In this document: positions 11,561 to 23,580 of the stretch, piece by piece
How positions within the stretch are numbered: position 1 is the first letter of the stretch
How the letters are laid out: every line of letters starts with the position of its first letter
DNA from: Hygrocybe punicea
Lineage: Eukaryota > Basidiomycota > Agaricomycetes > Agaricales > Hygrophoraceae
Assembly: GCA_963556145.1 (NCBI GenBank)
Contig: OY744461.1
Coordinates: 4,464,001-4,528,000, forward strand
Direction: 5' to 3'
DNA: 64,000 nt
Translations under genes and position numbers: made by a program
Notes under the pieces: generated by a model
Database searches by the model: none
What the model was told of the DNA's origin: nothing
The model's input: the letters and a program-made list of their open reading frames with translations, nothing else

Positions 11561-11934
11561 ATGTAATTTTTTAGGTCCCCCCTGTTTCCCTCCCATTTCC
11601 CTACCCTTCCCCCCATTTCCCCCCATTTCCCCCTCCTCTGCCCCTTCTCCCCCTGCCTATCTCCTGCCCCCTGCCACCCCCTCCCATCCACCTCCTGCCC
11701 TTCTCTCCTTGCCCACCCCCTCCATTCCCCCTGGTCATTTCCCCCTCTCCTCTTCTCTCCACCACCACCACCACCTCCTCCCACCCTCATGATAATGTAG
11801 ATATGTATATAATTAAGCAAAATAATTATGTGATTTGCAATGTCTATTTTAAGTAAGTTGCTAAATGTAAATTATTTAAAATTATGTTATAACATATGAT
11901 ATAATGATTTATTGGTATGATTACTTAGCAGATG
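11561..11934. repeat. Polypyrimidine tract and AT-rich spacer
   Basis: 11570-11790 is almost pure C/T (CCCCATTTCCCC, CTCCC), ending in CACCACCACC. It probably belongs to the right arm of the inverted repeat. 11800-11934 is AT-rich with nothing recognised. Confidence 0.6.
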
Positions 11935-12190
11935 CTGAGCAGGGTGAGACATCCCAGAAAAGGCTGTGAGTGTCCCACAAGCTGACAGGGATGTCCCAGA
12001 TAAGCTGTGGGATGTCCCACAGGCTGGCTGGGACATCCCACAGGCTGAGTGGGATGTCCCAGACAAGGCTGTGGGACATCCCATCCCAACTGTGACGTCC
12101 CAAGCTGACAGAAATGTCCAAGAGAAGGCTGTGGGACATCCTATAAGCTCACAGGGATATCCCAGAAGCTGAGAGGGATGTCCCAACCAA
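11935..12190. repeat. GGGATGTCCC minisatellite
   Basis: Tandem units of about 27-30 bp alternating GGGATGTCCC and GGGACATCCC with GGCTGTG or AAGCTGA spacers. Related motifs reappear at 13540-13690. 12191-12703 is AT-rich with nothing recognised. Confidence 0.75.
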
Positions 12191-12703
12191 GCCTCTGTGA
12201 GATGTCTCCTTACTTTAAGTCCAAGTCCACTTTCCTCAAGAAGTACTCTAACCTTAACATAGATTGAAAATTAGATCTCTCCTCTGCATCTGCATCCCAG
12301 TCAGCCATTGTATGCACAGCCAATAATGTAATAACCACTGATATCCTGATCAAATCCTCTTCATAATACACTTGTTCAATTTTCAGCTCAGCCTCCTCTG
12401 CATATGTAGCCCCACTTCTCTTTGTTTATTATGCATGCTCTGCTCACTCACTCCCCTACAAGCTTCAGATTGCAACATGCACAAGGGATTGGTTTACTAG
12501 AAGCACACCCTCCTCTTTCCCATCTCATTACCCAACATCTCCAGCCCTTTTCCTCTCCTACTCCTTCTGTCTTTATATGTGGAAACAACTGAAGGAGAAT
12601 CAGCTCTGTGACTCTGGAAAGAATAAGCACATACAATCTTATACTATGCTATAGCACCCATGGTACCTATAGTGGCCATGACAAGGCCTTGAAATTTACA
12701 ACT

Positions 12704-13500
12704 AGATGCTACCGTAATCTATGACATTTTGGGCTAATATGACATTTTGGGATAAACTTGAATTCCAAGCTCACAATGCATGTTTTCATCTCGGACTTTT
12801 TGTAAACTAAATGTAGTGTATCTGAATAATATTCAACCAGTAGGTCAAGGCCTCTGGGATTCTCAATGAAGTTAGAGACACTGATTTGCATGGAGATGTC
12901 GTAAATTTGAAATTTATTTCATGCCATTTGGGTCTCCATTGAGAAGGCTTGGCATAAATTACATATCTACAATATATAATATGATAGGCTAGTCTATTGA
13001 CACTATTTCTGAGGGAAGGGGTGGACATGAAAGCAAGCAAGAGCCTTTGCATGTCCCAAGGGTAGAATTTTGGCTTGCTTAGTAGATTGTCACGTCACAC
13101 ATTGTCAAATTGGAAAAGCTAATTTACTGAAAATTTTCATCCTTGGAATCATGGTTGGGCACGTCAAAACAGTCAGGCAGAAGAACAAGACAGTAGCCAA
13201 GCACAACGACGATGACGATGAAGAAGAAGAATGTGAAGAAGATGGGGGGTGTTGTTGTAGCTGGCATGATTTTGGTCACATCCCAAAAGCCCATAATTCT
13301 CTGATAACGACTTTCAGCACTGATCCTGCTCAATATAGCTCTTATCCTCCCTGATAAGCCTGAAAATCTCATACAATCCAAATTTTGACATTAAAGCTAT
13401 GTTCCATGTATAAAATTTTGGAACTTATACTAGTGTTTGTTGGTTCCGAGGCCAGATAAAATTTGGCCATCCCAAAACATCATAGATCACGGTATCATCA
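12704..13500. mobile_element. TIR-bearing element, about 0.8 kb
   Basis: Left end GATGCTACCGTAATCTATGA and right end, reversed, GATGATACCGTGATCTATGA match at 18 of 20 positions, and ATTTTGGGA follows on both sides. The interior has no recognised coding region; a short plus-strand open frame at 13070-13354 with an Asp/Glu run has no known motif. No target duplication was resolved. Confidence 0.55.
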
Positions 13501-13539
13501 TTCTGAGTTTTCTATTAAATACCTATGGAAGGGACATCC

Positions 13540-13690
13540 CAAATGCCCCCAGACACCCCCTCTGGTAGGGATGTCCCATGGGGCCACAACACCAAATGTC
13601 ATGCCATGGGCCATCCCATATACCGGACCAGGGACAATGGGATGTCCCAATGTATGGTCCCAGGGATGATGGTTTTGTCCCAGGGCTGCC
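13540..13690. repeat. GGGATGTCCC repeats, second locus
   Basis: Four to five scattered GGGACATCCC/GGGATGTCCC motifs as at 11.9-12.2 kb, less regular. 13700-13985 holds nothing recognised. Confidence 0.55.
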
Positions 13691-13985
13691 CAGTACTTGT
13701 ACCAACATGTAGATGGTTCAGTATTAGGAGTGAGTTGAAACTAGTTGCCCAGGCTTGGGGGTAGCTTGAAGTGCATATGAACACTGCACTAACCATCATT
13801 GGCTGACAAAAAGAACCTCTCAAGAAACTCCAAGCTCATATGATTAGCTTTGAAAAGAAGCTATCTGCTTGCACATATTCTATGTTAGTCAATTGTGAGG
13901 GATGATCTATAGCAGGAGTACAATCAGGATGGATAGTATTGGTCTAAACTTAACAGTCATGTTTGAATGTGCAACCAGTCTGAGT

Positions 13986-14360
13986 TGTAATTGTTGGCCA
14001 AGGATATATCCTGACTCAATAAGCCTAGACCATCTCAGTTGAGCCAGGATATATCCTGACATCACCAGCCCAGACCATCTCAGTTGGCCCATAATATATC
14101 CTGGAAACACCAGCCTGAAACATCCCAGTTGGGCCAGGATATATTGGGGCAGCACAAGCTGGACCATCTCAGTTGGCCCAGGATATATCCTGGGAACATC
14201 AGCCTGAACCATTCCAGTTGGCCCAGGATATATCCTGAGAACATCAGCCTAAACCATCCCAGTTGGGCCAGGATATATCTCAGGCTGATTCAGCTATCCC
14301 CAAGTCATTTGGGTGATCTCATTTTCATGGATACCAAGTGAGTTGGTAATATCATGAGTC
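13986..14360. repeat. 45-bp minisatellite, locus 3 (inverted)
   Basis: Six to seven copies of the 45-bp AGGATATATCCT unit, in reverse orientation relative to loci 1 and 2, with the flank of locus 1 also inverted (14290-14360). 14361-14860 has no recognised gene; it contains diverged outliers of the next satellite. Confidence 0.75.
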
Positions 14361-14859
14361 CCTATAAGGGAATCGTTCTATACGGTGAATTTTTCAACTC
14401 AGGGTCAGACTCTAATTTGCCAAGCCGTGGGAACAATTTTTGCAAACTGTGGGAATAATTTTGAACTTTGAAGCCCTAGGAATACTTTTGAAACCGTGTG
14501 ACTGCTGACTTTGTAACTGTGAGAATTTGGTGTCCCAATAAGCAAGAACAATAAGGCAGCTTAATCACAGGTTCCCAGATCAAAGTTGCCAATTTTGGAA
14601 TAGGTAGTGTTGCAACGTCTTTGCTTGACAGCTTTACTGACATAATGGAATGCATTGGTAGTGTAATGTGCACCTTCTGAAATATAGATGAGGTGAATGG
14701 GCTGAACAGTGTTCAGTGTTCAATGAGTCTCCTGGGTATATTTCCTGTGTGGTAGACACAGGATGAACCATATGTGAAATGTGTGTCTGCAGATACATAT
14801 AGTTTGCTGGGTGCATTGGAATTATGTGTGTGCACCTTGAATCTGAGGCTTTGACTTTG

Positions 14860-15890
14860 TGAAAACAATTGTAAGAACAATGTATTCGGTGTATCTGTGA
14901 TATAGCTACAAGTACAATGTGTATTAGAATTACTAATAATGCAAGCAGTGGGTACTTGTCGAACAGGCCGAACAGTGTTCGGCAAGTGTTCGGCAAGTGT
15001 CCCAGCTTCAATCTGCAGCATTGCCTTGTCACAAATGATTGTACGAACATTGTATTCAATGTATCTGTGATGTAGCAACATTGAATATGTACAATGAAAT
15101 CATTAACAATGCAAGCAGGGAACACTTGTAGAACAGGTCAAACAGTGTTCGACAGGTGTTCAGCAGGTGACCCAGCATGAATCCGGAGCAATGCCTTGCC
15201 ACAAATAATTGTACGAACAATGTACTGCATGTACCTTTGCTGTAGCAACGTTTATCATGTGCATGATAATAATTCATAATGCTAACAGGGAATACTTGTT
15301 GAACAGGTCGAACAGGGTTCAACAAGTGTTTGACAGGTGCCCCAGCATTAATCCGGAGCATTTGCCTGGCACAAACACTTGTATGAACACTGTATTTAAT
15401 GTATCTGTGATGTAGCTACAAGTACAATATGTATGGGAATTACTAACAATGCAAGCAGTGGGTAGTTGTCGAACAGGCAGAACAGTGTTCGACAAGTGTT
15501 CGACAAGTGATCTAGCATTAATCTGGAGCATTGGCCTGGCACAAACACTTGCAAGAACACTGTATTTAATGTATCTGTGATGTAGCTGCAAGTACAATGT
15601 GTATGAGAATTACTAACAATGCAAGCAGTGGGTACTTGTCAAACAGGCCGAACAGTGTTCGACAAGTGTTCGACAGGTGCCCCAGCATTAATCTGAAGCA
15701 TTGCCTGGCCACAATCAATTGTACAAACAATGTATTGCATGTATCTTTGCTGTAGCGACATTTACTATGTGCATTAGATTAATTCATAATGCAAACAGGG
15801 AATACTTGTAGAACAGGTCATACAGTGTTCAACAAGTGTTCAACAGGTGCCCCAGCATTAATCCGGAGCATTGCCCTGTCACAGACACTT
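14860..15890. repeat. 170-bp tandem satellite, six units
   Basis: The landmark AACAGTGTTC (or a one-base variant) occurs at 14971, 15141, 15311, 15481, 15651 and 15821: exactly 170 bp between all neighbours. Units fall in two types. Units 1, 4 and 5 carry CTACAAGTACAATGTG and GCAAGCAGTGGG; units 2, 3 and 6 carry variants ending CAGGGAA(T/C)ACTTGT. No coding potential. A diverged block of the same family lies at 27.9-28.4 kb. The unit is close to nucleosome spacing, but a centromeric role is not implied. Confidence 0.85.
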
Positions 15891-16343
15891 CATCAGCAAA
15901 ACCAGGGTCTGCTACGCAGCCTTATATAGCAAGTCCATAGCTATCATAGCACCTAAAGCAGCCATAGCAAGGTCTTAGGGTTTATAGCGCTACCTAGCTT
16001 GGCACAACTTCTACGGAGTACTGTATAGCTTGGCCAGCCATCTGTAGAGGACTTCATAGCCAAGCAGACCATCTGTTAGTACTCTATAGCTGGCCCAGAA
16101 TGTACCGGAATCACAGCCGCCCCCGGTTGCTTTTGTTTCCCACACTTGGCAAATGGTTGAAAACCAGAAATGGCAAATAAAATTTTATAATGACTCGGAC
16201 AATGGTCAAGTGCACAGAGACACTAATTCTCCCTTTAATCTAGAACAACCATCAACTGAGTATCCACACATGCTTTTGCCAAAGTACGAAACCTTTCAAT
16301 TCGGGTAACATGTCAGAGTAATGAACACTTCATAATATATCAC
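15891..16343. other. Satellite flank with CTATAGC motifs
   Basis: CAGCAAAACCAGGGT at 15892 is mirrored by AACCGGGTTTTGCTG at about 27897, which borders the diverged satellite there. TATAGCnnnnCTA-type motifs follow. This may be the end of an element carrying the satellite; no gene seen. Confidence 0.35.
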
Positions 16344-19300
16344 TTACCGGCCCCTCTCTGCCCACTGTTTCCAGGCAGCGCAGAACTTCCCCCAATGATA
16401 AGCATTCCCTTTTATGGTTTCAATGAACTGTAGAATCCCTTCGTATGTTTGCCTATGTGTTTCTCCGTCGAACTCATGTTTCTCGTGGTAAAAACCACCC
16501 CGGTAGGCATTGAGGATACATTTGATCTGAGTTGAGCCGAAAAAGTTGAAAGTGAAATGGATAAAATAAGGGGACAGCATACCGTAGTGGCACAAAGTGC
16601 AACTATTCCGCATGGTACTTCTTCCTCAAAATCCTCTGGGAATCGGGAGGCCAACTTTGATCGACCATAGAAATATTGACACAGTTCCGCAATTGCTGCG
16701 TGCATCACGTTGTTTGTTCTTCCCTATTATAAAAAAAATCATTTGGCTTCTGATGTGATTGCGGTTCTTACCTGGCTGTCCTTTTTTTTCGTCCTGTAGA
16801 AATTTCCCATTTTCCAGGTACTGCTCAATATTTTGCTGCACCATAGCAATATATTCATTTTGACCGGATGGCATTTCTTCGGGAAAGATGCGGTAGTGAT
16901 GTTCTACAACACTTTTAGCCTTTGCCTTGAGATCGCTGCAAAAAGTTGAACAATCAGCAAAAAAGCTACGAAAACAGCAGTCAGTGATTGCAATCATAAA
17001 TATGTAAAAAGATCCTAACGTAGTGAATCATGAACTTCTCGCAATTGGGATAAAATCCTAGCAAACAATGAGTAACCATGCAGCAAAAATAAAGAGCAAT
17101 CTCACTGTCTTCAACATGGCCACCACTCTCCTGGTGTTCAAAGATTGCCTGACTGATGCACTCAGTGGTTACCTTGCAGTGTTCTTCATTTTTGGGGTCT
17201 GGAAAGGCGTTTGTGATCCTCAACCATCAGTGAAACTTGAACTTTGCCTCTTCTAAGACATCTCTCCACTGGGATGGATAGTAGCATAGCCTTTTCGGTT
17301 AGTGGATGTCACACTATATGGTCCATGAGTGTGCCTTTTCGCCCTTGATTTCTTTTGCCTATGTGAATCAGATTCAGTACCCGACTTGGAAGAGCCGTCA
17401 TCACTGTCGCCAGAGGCCTGAGCCCGACCAGACTGGCGTATGGCAGCAAGACGTGAAGGAGCAGGTGGCTTTGGTACACGGTTTCATTTGTGGTGGCTGG
17501 TGACGACATCAAATGAATTGTCTTCCATATTATCCTAAAAAATATCGGTGAGCAAGGTATAATGACGTTCAAGGAACGTACCTCATTTGCGTGACCAACG
17601 GAGTGTGGAATCTGTATGGGGGCATCCTGGGTGGTATCTGGAGGGACAACGTGTCAAAGGTGCTAAATGGGTATGTTAATTAATTACCCTGGCATTCCCC
17701 CCCCAGCCCCACCGGCACCCCTTGATCTTGAAATGAAAATGATTATTTTAATCATTGATTATAAAGAACAGCATACCGTTGCCATTGGTGTTCAGTGACC
17801 TGAGTGATCCCTCAGCAAACTGCTCATCTTCGGACGGTGAATGGTCAAATCCTGGCTCTAACTAAAGGTAGATCACTGAAATAAAAATCTGCGAGAAAAA
17901 GGGCTCACCTAGTAGTGGGTCACCATGGGGCCCGTTGATATCAGCATTGCAATGTTGATAATCAAAGGCTTGCTGTCGGTTGTTAGTATTTAAATACAGG
18001 TCAGAGTCGTTACTGTCGTTGTGGTCATAAAATTCATTTTGTTCGGTGTCATGATAGTCGTGAGGTTCATATTGATTGTTGTCGTTATGGTTGTAAGGTG
18101 TATATTGATTGTTGTTGCACTTTGCGGTATAAAATTGTATTTGGGTGTTGTTGGCGTAGTTTTGTGCTGGTCGATCATCCTCAGAACTCCATTCTTCTTC
18201 ACCTGACACCGTCCATCAATTGGAGCCTGAGTCAGCGCTCTCCTCATCAGATGAAAATGCCTCATCTTTATTATTCCAAGAACCCTGCAAAGTGTCTGTC
18301 CGCCGGGGTACATTACTCGCTTGGTTTGAGTACTGAGGGTTACGAGCTTGTCCACAATTGGCTTGGGAGAATTTACTGAGAAGATAGATAGCAGCATGTC
18401 ACATGAACTTACCGGCTGGTTTTGCAATGTAAGGGCCAGCACTGGCCAATGGAACCTGTGTGGTGACTGGTGCTGAAAGCTGCCAAACAGGCTGGTGACC
18501 AGGATTGAGTTTGCATTCCTCTGGCTGGCCTCTATTGTTGCTCCGTTGCTGCAAGGTCTGAGGGGCACGAGCGTGCCCTATGGCTACGTTGAAAGGATTT
18601 ATAGAAAAACCAAATGGCAGCATGTCATATGAACTTACCAGCTGGTTTTAAAAGACGAGGGTCAACGGAGGGAACCTGTGCAGCTCAGGTGCTGGCGGGT
18701 AATGTGGGCTGGTGGCCAGGATTGGGTTCACGCTCATTTAAGGGTGTGGTAGGTCGAAAACCAAAAGTATGGTTTCCAGTATGCAAGTCTGGCTCTGTAC
18801 CGGGAGGCACGAGGTGTGTTATTGGTTGAACAGGTGTTGGCATTGGACTTTGAGTAGCGGGAGATCCTCGCTTTGAAATTAGGCACAGCGTAAGTGATAT
18901 GGTACCATTGCCACGACTAAGGTTGTCTTACCGCTGAGACACGGCGTCTTGAAGGTTTTTGCTGAGGTGCCATTGGATTGCTCACAGTTGATTCTGGTAT
19001 AGGGTGAGCCCGCTGTGCGGTGCGCCTCCTACCATGTTCTTGTACAACTTTGGAAATAATTTCCATCTGTTCGAGAGCACCACCAGTGCCTTTTGTTTGC
19101 CGGCCAGACCGACGCACATTGGTAACATTTTCTACAAAATAATGGAACAATTTGCTGGTCCCTCATGATGAATCGTGAAGTATGAACCTTTGTTCTGGGT
19201 CTGATTCTTGCGACGTTTCTTGGGTTGAGGGCCATCTTGGGCAGGATCAGAATCGGAATGTCGCCTCTGTGACTGGGAAGGATCCTTTGCAGGCTGAGAA

Positions 19301-19356
19301 CCATGCATGAGTGGTGCCCGTGATGCTGTGGCACAAGGATCAGGTAGATCGTTCAA
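16344..19356 (-). CDS. DUF6532-type gene, multi-exon
   Basis: A minus-strand gene with many introns whose 3' half looks like DUF6532, a family of unknown function common in Agaricomycete transposon regions. Visible pieces in order: a basic, Ser/Pro-rich N-terminus with KKRRKN (19356-19196); RRSGRQTKGTGGALEQMEII after a GT-TAG intron (about 19140-18935); further short exons, two of which (about 18410-18520 and 18635-18740) look like a 225-bp tandem duplication; then ITNAFPDPKNEEHC, DLKAKAKSVVEHHY, YFYGRSKLASRFPEDFEEEVP and the C-terminal block with FYHEKHEFDGETH. The last exon reaches TAA at 16344, but that TAA lies inside a good GTAAGT donor, so another exon may follow. Exon phases in the middle were not all resolved. 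It sits directly 3' of the Plavaka gene on the same strand. Confidence 0.5.
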
Positions 19357-19440
19357 TGGACATGTAGACGAATATTCCAGAACATGTCATTTTAGGACTT
19401 AACATTTTAAATAATTCTCTCGACTCTAGCTGTCAATTTA

Positions 19441-22400
19441 TCAGCAGCCCTCTAAAGAATAATACATGCATTTATCAAAAAACTTGCTCAAAAAGAATTC
19501 CTTGCTATATTCGAGACAACTTTCTTTTGTCAAATGTGTATCCACAGCATTGGAAAACCGGGGGATGAGATGAGCTGGCGTTCTCAAATGAGATAAAGGG
19601 ATCACATCACCCATGCGTGTGCCATCAGCACGAGTGCTACACTTCAAAACTAACATTTGTGTGGCATGGTCAGGATGTGGGCCTTTTTGAGGTGTTGGGG
19701 TGGAGGAACCCGATGGCATCACAAAGTCAAAACACTGCACGTATGCAAGAAAAGTGTTGAATATAGGAATGTTGGGAGAATCAGCCAGAGGCACGGCACG
19801 CATGATGAGCCTAATCTGCACCACAGAATGTCCTGTACCCAATGAGATCAGTCAACATGGAAAAGAAACAAAAGAAAATTTTCACCCAAAATTCCACATT
19901 GCGGCCAGACCATGGCAGGATCTGTGCTTGCTAACACAGTATCATAGCGTCCAAGCAGCCAATTAGTTGTGGGGGGGTGGGCATTAAGTGTTTCTGGTGG
20001 CAGAACGATGTCTGTACAATGATAGTCCTTCAATTGCATCCAAAAGCCTGACCACACCTCCAGCTTGTGAAATGGGAGAGAATCATCAGCAGCGGGGGGA
20101 CGACGGCCTCCTATGGTGTATACTGAGTTGTCCTTTCATTCGGTGCACCATAGAAAGTGGGAAAGGGCAGGAACAAGGTCGGAGATGTTGAACATTACTG
20201 CAGCATCATGCACAGACATTCTTTTAAAAGATGGATCCCAAGTCAAGTGGAATGCTGTTGAATTGACACTAAATGTTCAGAGTGGAAGGGGAGTAGAAGG
20301 GTGACGTCCAGAGGCTAAACGAGTTGCTTCCTCAAAATAATTGGTGGTGAGTCGACGTGGTCCAACAACATTGTGAATATTGTTTTCATAATCTGACTTG
20401 GAATCAGAATCGGAGTCACCATTAGAACAAGCTATGCTGTGTGTGGTTTGAGCCTGCCAGATAGTCATTGCAAGATCAAATTGCGTGCACTTATCTGCCT
20501 GATCGAGTGTGCGACATATCTGGTCTTCATAATGCTGATTGTTGCCTGCTTGACCAGGGGTCTTGACAATATCAATGTGTGCATGTTCAGTAATATTGGC
20601 ACTCCACTGGATGGCGGCACCATTTGCTTTGATGTTTGCAATGACACTTTGCATGAGCTCCAGTTTGGGAATGTGCCAATTTTCAATGGGTCGATTTCCT
20701 TTCCCCACACGAGCACGAGCATCCAGGATCACGTGTTTGTGGTCATGAAATGTATTCAGAGCAGCCTGTATCTTGTCACAGGTATGGTCATCGATGACCG
20801 GTGCCTGAGCCAGGTATCGAAAATCCATCAGGGCTCGGATGGCAATGACAAAGTCATTAGGCGCACAGCCAGCTATAATGCCTACAATATAACGCTCGAT
20901 ATTTCGATGGTCCCGTCCTGTCACCTGCTTCAACTTCGAAATCCCCTCTATAAAGTGACGGAAACCTGTACGTGGCTGAAGCAGAGAAAAGCGGAAATCA
21001 ATTTCTTCTTCGCCGAGCACTTTCATGCACCACTTGGCATCGTGGTCCCAGAATTGCTTGTGCCAGTGATGAAGGGGTTCAGGTGAGAAGAATATTAATG
21101 GCTTGGCCAAGGGCCAGTCTCTCCAGAATGGCAGGTGTACACCATTCAGCCAAATCTTTTTGGCTTCACAAACATAAGTTTTGATATCTTGGATTGGGTC
21201 AAATTTCGAGGCGACAGCATGCAACTGTGCAAGCGTTGTTGAAGCCATTCTCGGCTCATGCTGGAAAGAATCACCAAACTGCTTATACATGGCCATTGTG
21301 AGATATGACGTTTTCCCTGCAACGCCAGCAAGCATCGCGGCTTCTGGTGTATCGGCAATATATGCAGCAAGGGGGGTAAAACAATACCGTGAGAAACCGA
21401 GAGGGTCCATTAACATGATGCCGAGTTCTGCAGCTTTCTTCAATGGGTCCAGAACGAAATCAAGGCACTCGTGAAGAAGGCGGTTCTCCAAAACCCCTCA
21501 AAGCTTTTTGTCTTGCGTGAGGAACTTGGGAATGGGGAGGAGGGCGAGGAGTAAAAAGGTATGGTGAGAGCCTTTATTATGGTACTCCATCGTGATATTT
21601 GCAAGACTGATCAGGAGAGGATGTGCCGTTTGACCACCAGTCATGACAGATATGTTGGTCTTGTCTGAAGATAAAACCGTTCCAAGAAGCGTAGCTCCAG
21701 GTGGAATTTTCACCTTAGGATTTAATACACATTATCAATATTATTTAACTGATTCATGGAGACAAAATTACCTGAAATTGCCAAGCGGCATCACCAGACA
21801 TCCATTCGGTATAAATTCATATGACTTTCTCTGCCATTTTGAATAAGCGTTAAGGACTGAATTCAATGTCGGTGGCCAGGAGGAGAGAGTGAAGTAATGA
21901 TTGCAGACATGCAATTGGATCACGGTAGTATAGTTGAACAGCTGATCTTGTTGGATACATTGTCTTCAATGGTTTCCCTTGCCATTTGGGACCAGCGGGA
22001 AGTATCTCCACTTGACCTCTTAAATCTTTCACAGTCCTAAATGACAGCGGTAGTTGACGAATCTACTTCAATTAGTAGGAAGCAAGCCGGTAAGAAACTT
22101 TACTTACTAGCTCAAGTGATAAGAACTCATCAATTTTCGCCATACTCATCCCAGAACGATGCAAAAACGAGGCCAGTTGCCAGTCTTGACTTGATGTGAA
22201 AGGGTAATAAAGATTATCACAACGCTTGTCAGCATGCTCATCAGAGTCAAAGAGGTCCATGAATGTAGGCCCAGAACCCCATGTTGTTGCGGCACCAAGG
22301 AAATCCTCACGAAGCGGTGCTGTGTGATCTGAGGCACAATGATGCGGGTGCAAGTCTTCATTGGAGGGATTGTCGGTGACTGTCTCAAATGGGTTGAATT

Positions 22401-22734
22401 CAGCTTGATTATCATAGTTTATGGGGTCATCATGGATACGCTCGCCATTCACGTTCGATGTTCGGGCACGTTTGGGTTGTCGGATTTCCGAGTCCAGTAA
22501 AATCATCACCAGATCATCAATGATTTTTGTGCAGGAGGACAATGGCTGATTGAGGTGACGGGTCACCTTTGCTTTGGTCCTGAAGTGCTTCCCACACCGG
22601 GGACAATGTGGCATTGGCCAGAGATGAGTTGGACGTGTATTGTCAGTGAGCAAACTCGGTTCAACGCGATTTTTGGACATGTGCCAGTGTTTATTCCATG
22701 ACGTGGCACCATTCATCTTCTGTCCCACCAACAC
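19441..22734 (-). pseudogene. Plavaka-family transposase, decayed
   Basis: A transposase of the fungal CACTA-like Plavaka family, nearly full length. In order: N-terminal zinc cluster CPRCGKHFRT...RHLNQPLSSC (about 22620-22530); an acidic linker; EILPAGPKWQGK with YRDPIACLQSLL (22030-21850); EWMSGDAAWQFQ; PPGATLLGTVLSSDKTN after an intron; the long core with LENRLLHECLDF, PLAAYIADTPEAAMLAGV, FWRDWPLAKP, ISKLKQVTGRDHRNIERY and NWHIPKLE (21491-20280); and the C-terminus with DIVLPPETLNA, GRYDTVLASTDPA, HSVVQIRLIMRA and FDFVMPSG (20057-19441). Stops in frame: TTA-complement (TAA) at 21850-21852 and TGA at 21817-21819, 21498-21500, 20277-20279 and 20136-20138. TIRs and target duplication were not found. 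Confidence 0.85.
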
Positions 22735-23355
22735 CTAGCCCCCCTCCAAGCCCAATAACCACTCCTTTCAAGTTGCTATCTGAACCTTGTGCTGAAATGG
22801 CTGCCACAGCCCACTCACATTTGCCAGCGTTTCTGTCATCATTTTGTTCTTTATTGCCCAACCATCCTTTATCCAGTTGTTCTTTGCGCAATCATTCATC
22901 GTCCGAGTCCCACCATTCTTTGCCAATCCATTCCGATGGGTCTCATGAGAGTTGTTTTGGTGACCCAGATGTGGACCATAATGGTCTATCTCCGGTATTT
23001 GATGCCATGACAGTATGTTTAACCCATAGAACTTATGCACCTTACTACCTCGTATTTTACAGGCAATTCCGATTCTGGCAACTCAAACAGAAGCAGCTTT
23101 ATTACTTGACTCTGCTGCTGTCAAGCAAGAAACTTTTCGGCTGGAAAAGGCTTTAGCAGATTCTAAGTACTGAGAGGCATGCCTACAAGCCAAGCTATGT
23201 TTCCTGCAGGCACAACGAGCAGATGAGAGGTTGAAATGCGCTGATCTACATGCTTCCCAAGTTCGCTGGGTGATCAGCAGGAGTGATCATCAGGAGATCC
23301 TGTTACCGCCTGACCGTACGTCCCAGCGTGTAACTGTAAATCGCGTTGAAGGTAG
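22698..23355 (+). pseudogene. Small two-exon gene, unknown, one stop
   Basis: Divergent from, and overlapping, the Plavaka 5' end. Exon 1 (22698 to about 23009) encodes a Ser/Pro/His-rich stretch; a 51-nt intron (GTATGT to TTTTACAG) joins DAMT to AIPILATQTEAALLLDS. Exon 2 is helical, Ala/Leu/Glu-rich, and continues past a TGA at 23171-23173 (KY-stop-EACLQAK) to ILLPPDRTSQR. I recall similar short coiled-coil ORFs next to fungal KDZ/Plavaka elements but cannot name the family. 23356-23580 is non-coding. Confidence 0.4.
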
Positions 23356-23580
23356 GTTTTTCACATTGATCATACTGTATTTTTTGATGAGATTTGTGAC
23401 ACAGCCGTGTACTTTGTCAATACAAATGATGGATCACTTGCGATATGCATGGATTAAGATGTATTTTATGTTTTGTAGCCCTACCACAATGTATTCAAAT
23501 TATCACCATCCGTTCTGTCAGCAGCACCGATATTGAAATACTATATTCAATGCCTATCATAACAACAAGTGATGATCCAA

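Noticed and set aside
14634..15597. Series of minus-strand ORFs through the satellite
   Set aside because: 170 is not a multiple of 3, so each ORF shifts frame from unit to unit; no coding constraint.
14860..15890. CRISPR-like array
   Set aside because: Units are 170 bp with no short constant repeat and variable spacer pattern, and the sequence is from a fungus.
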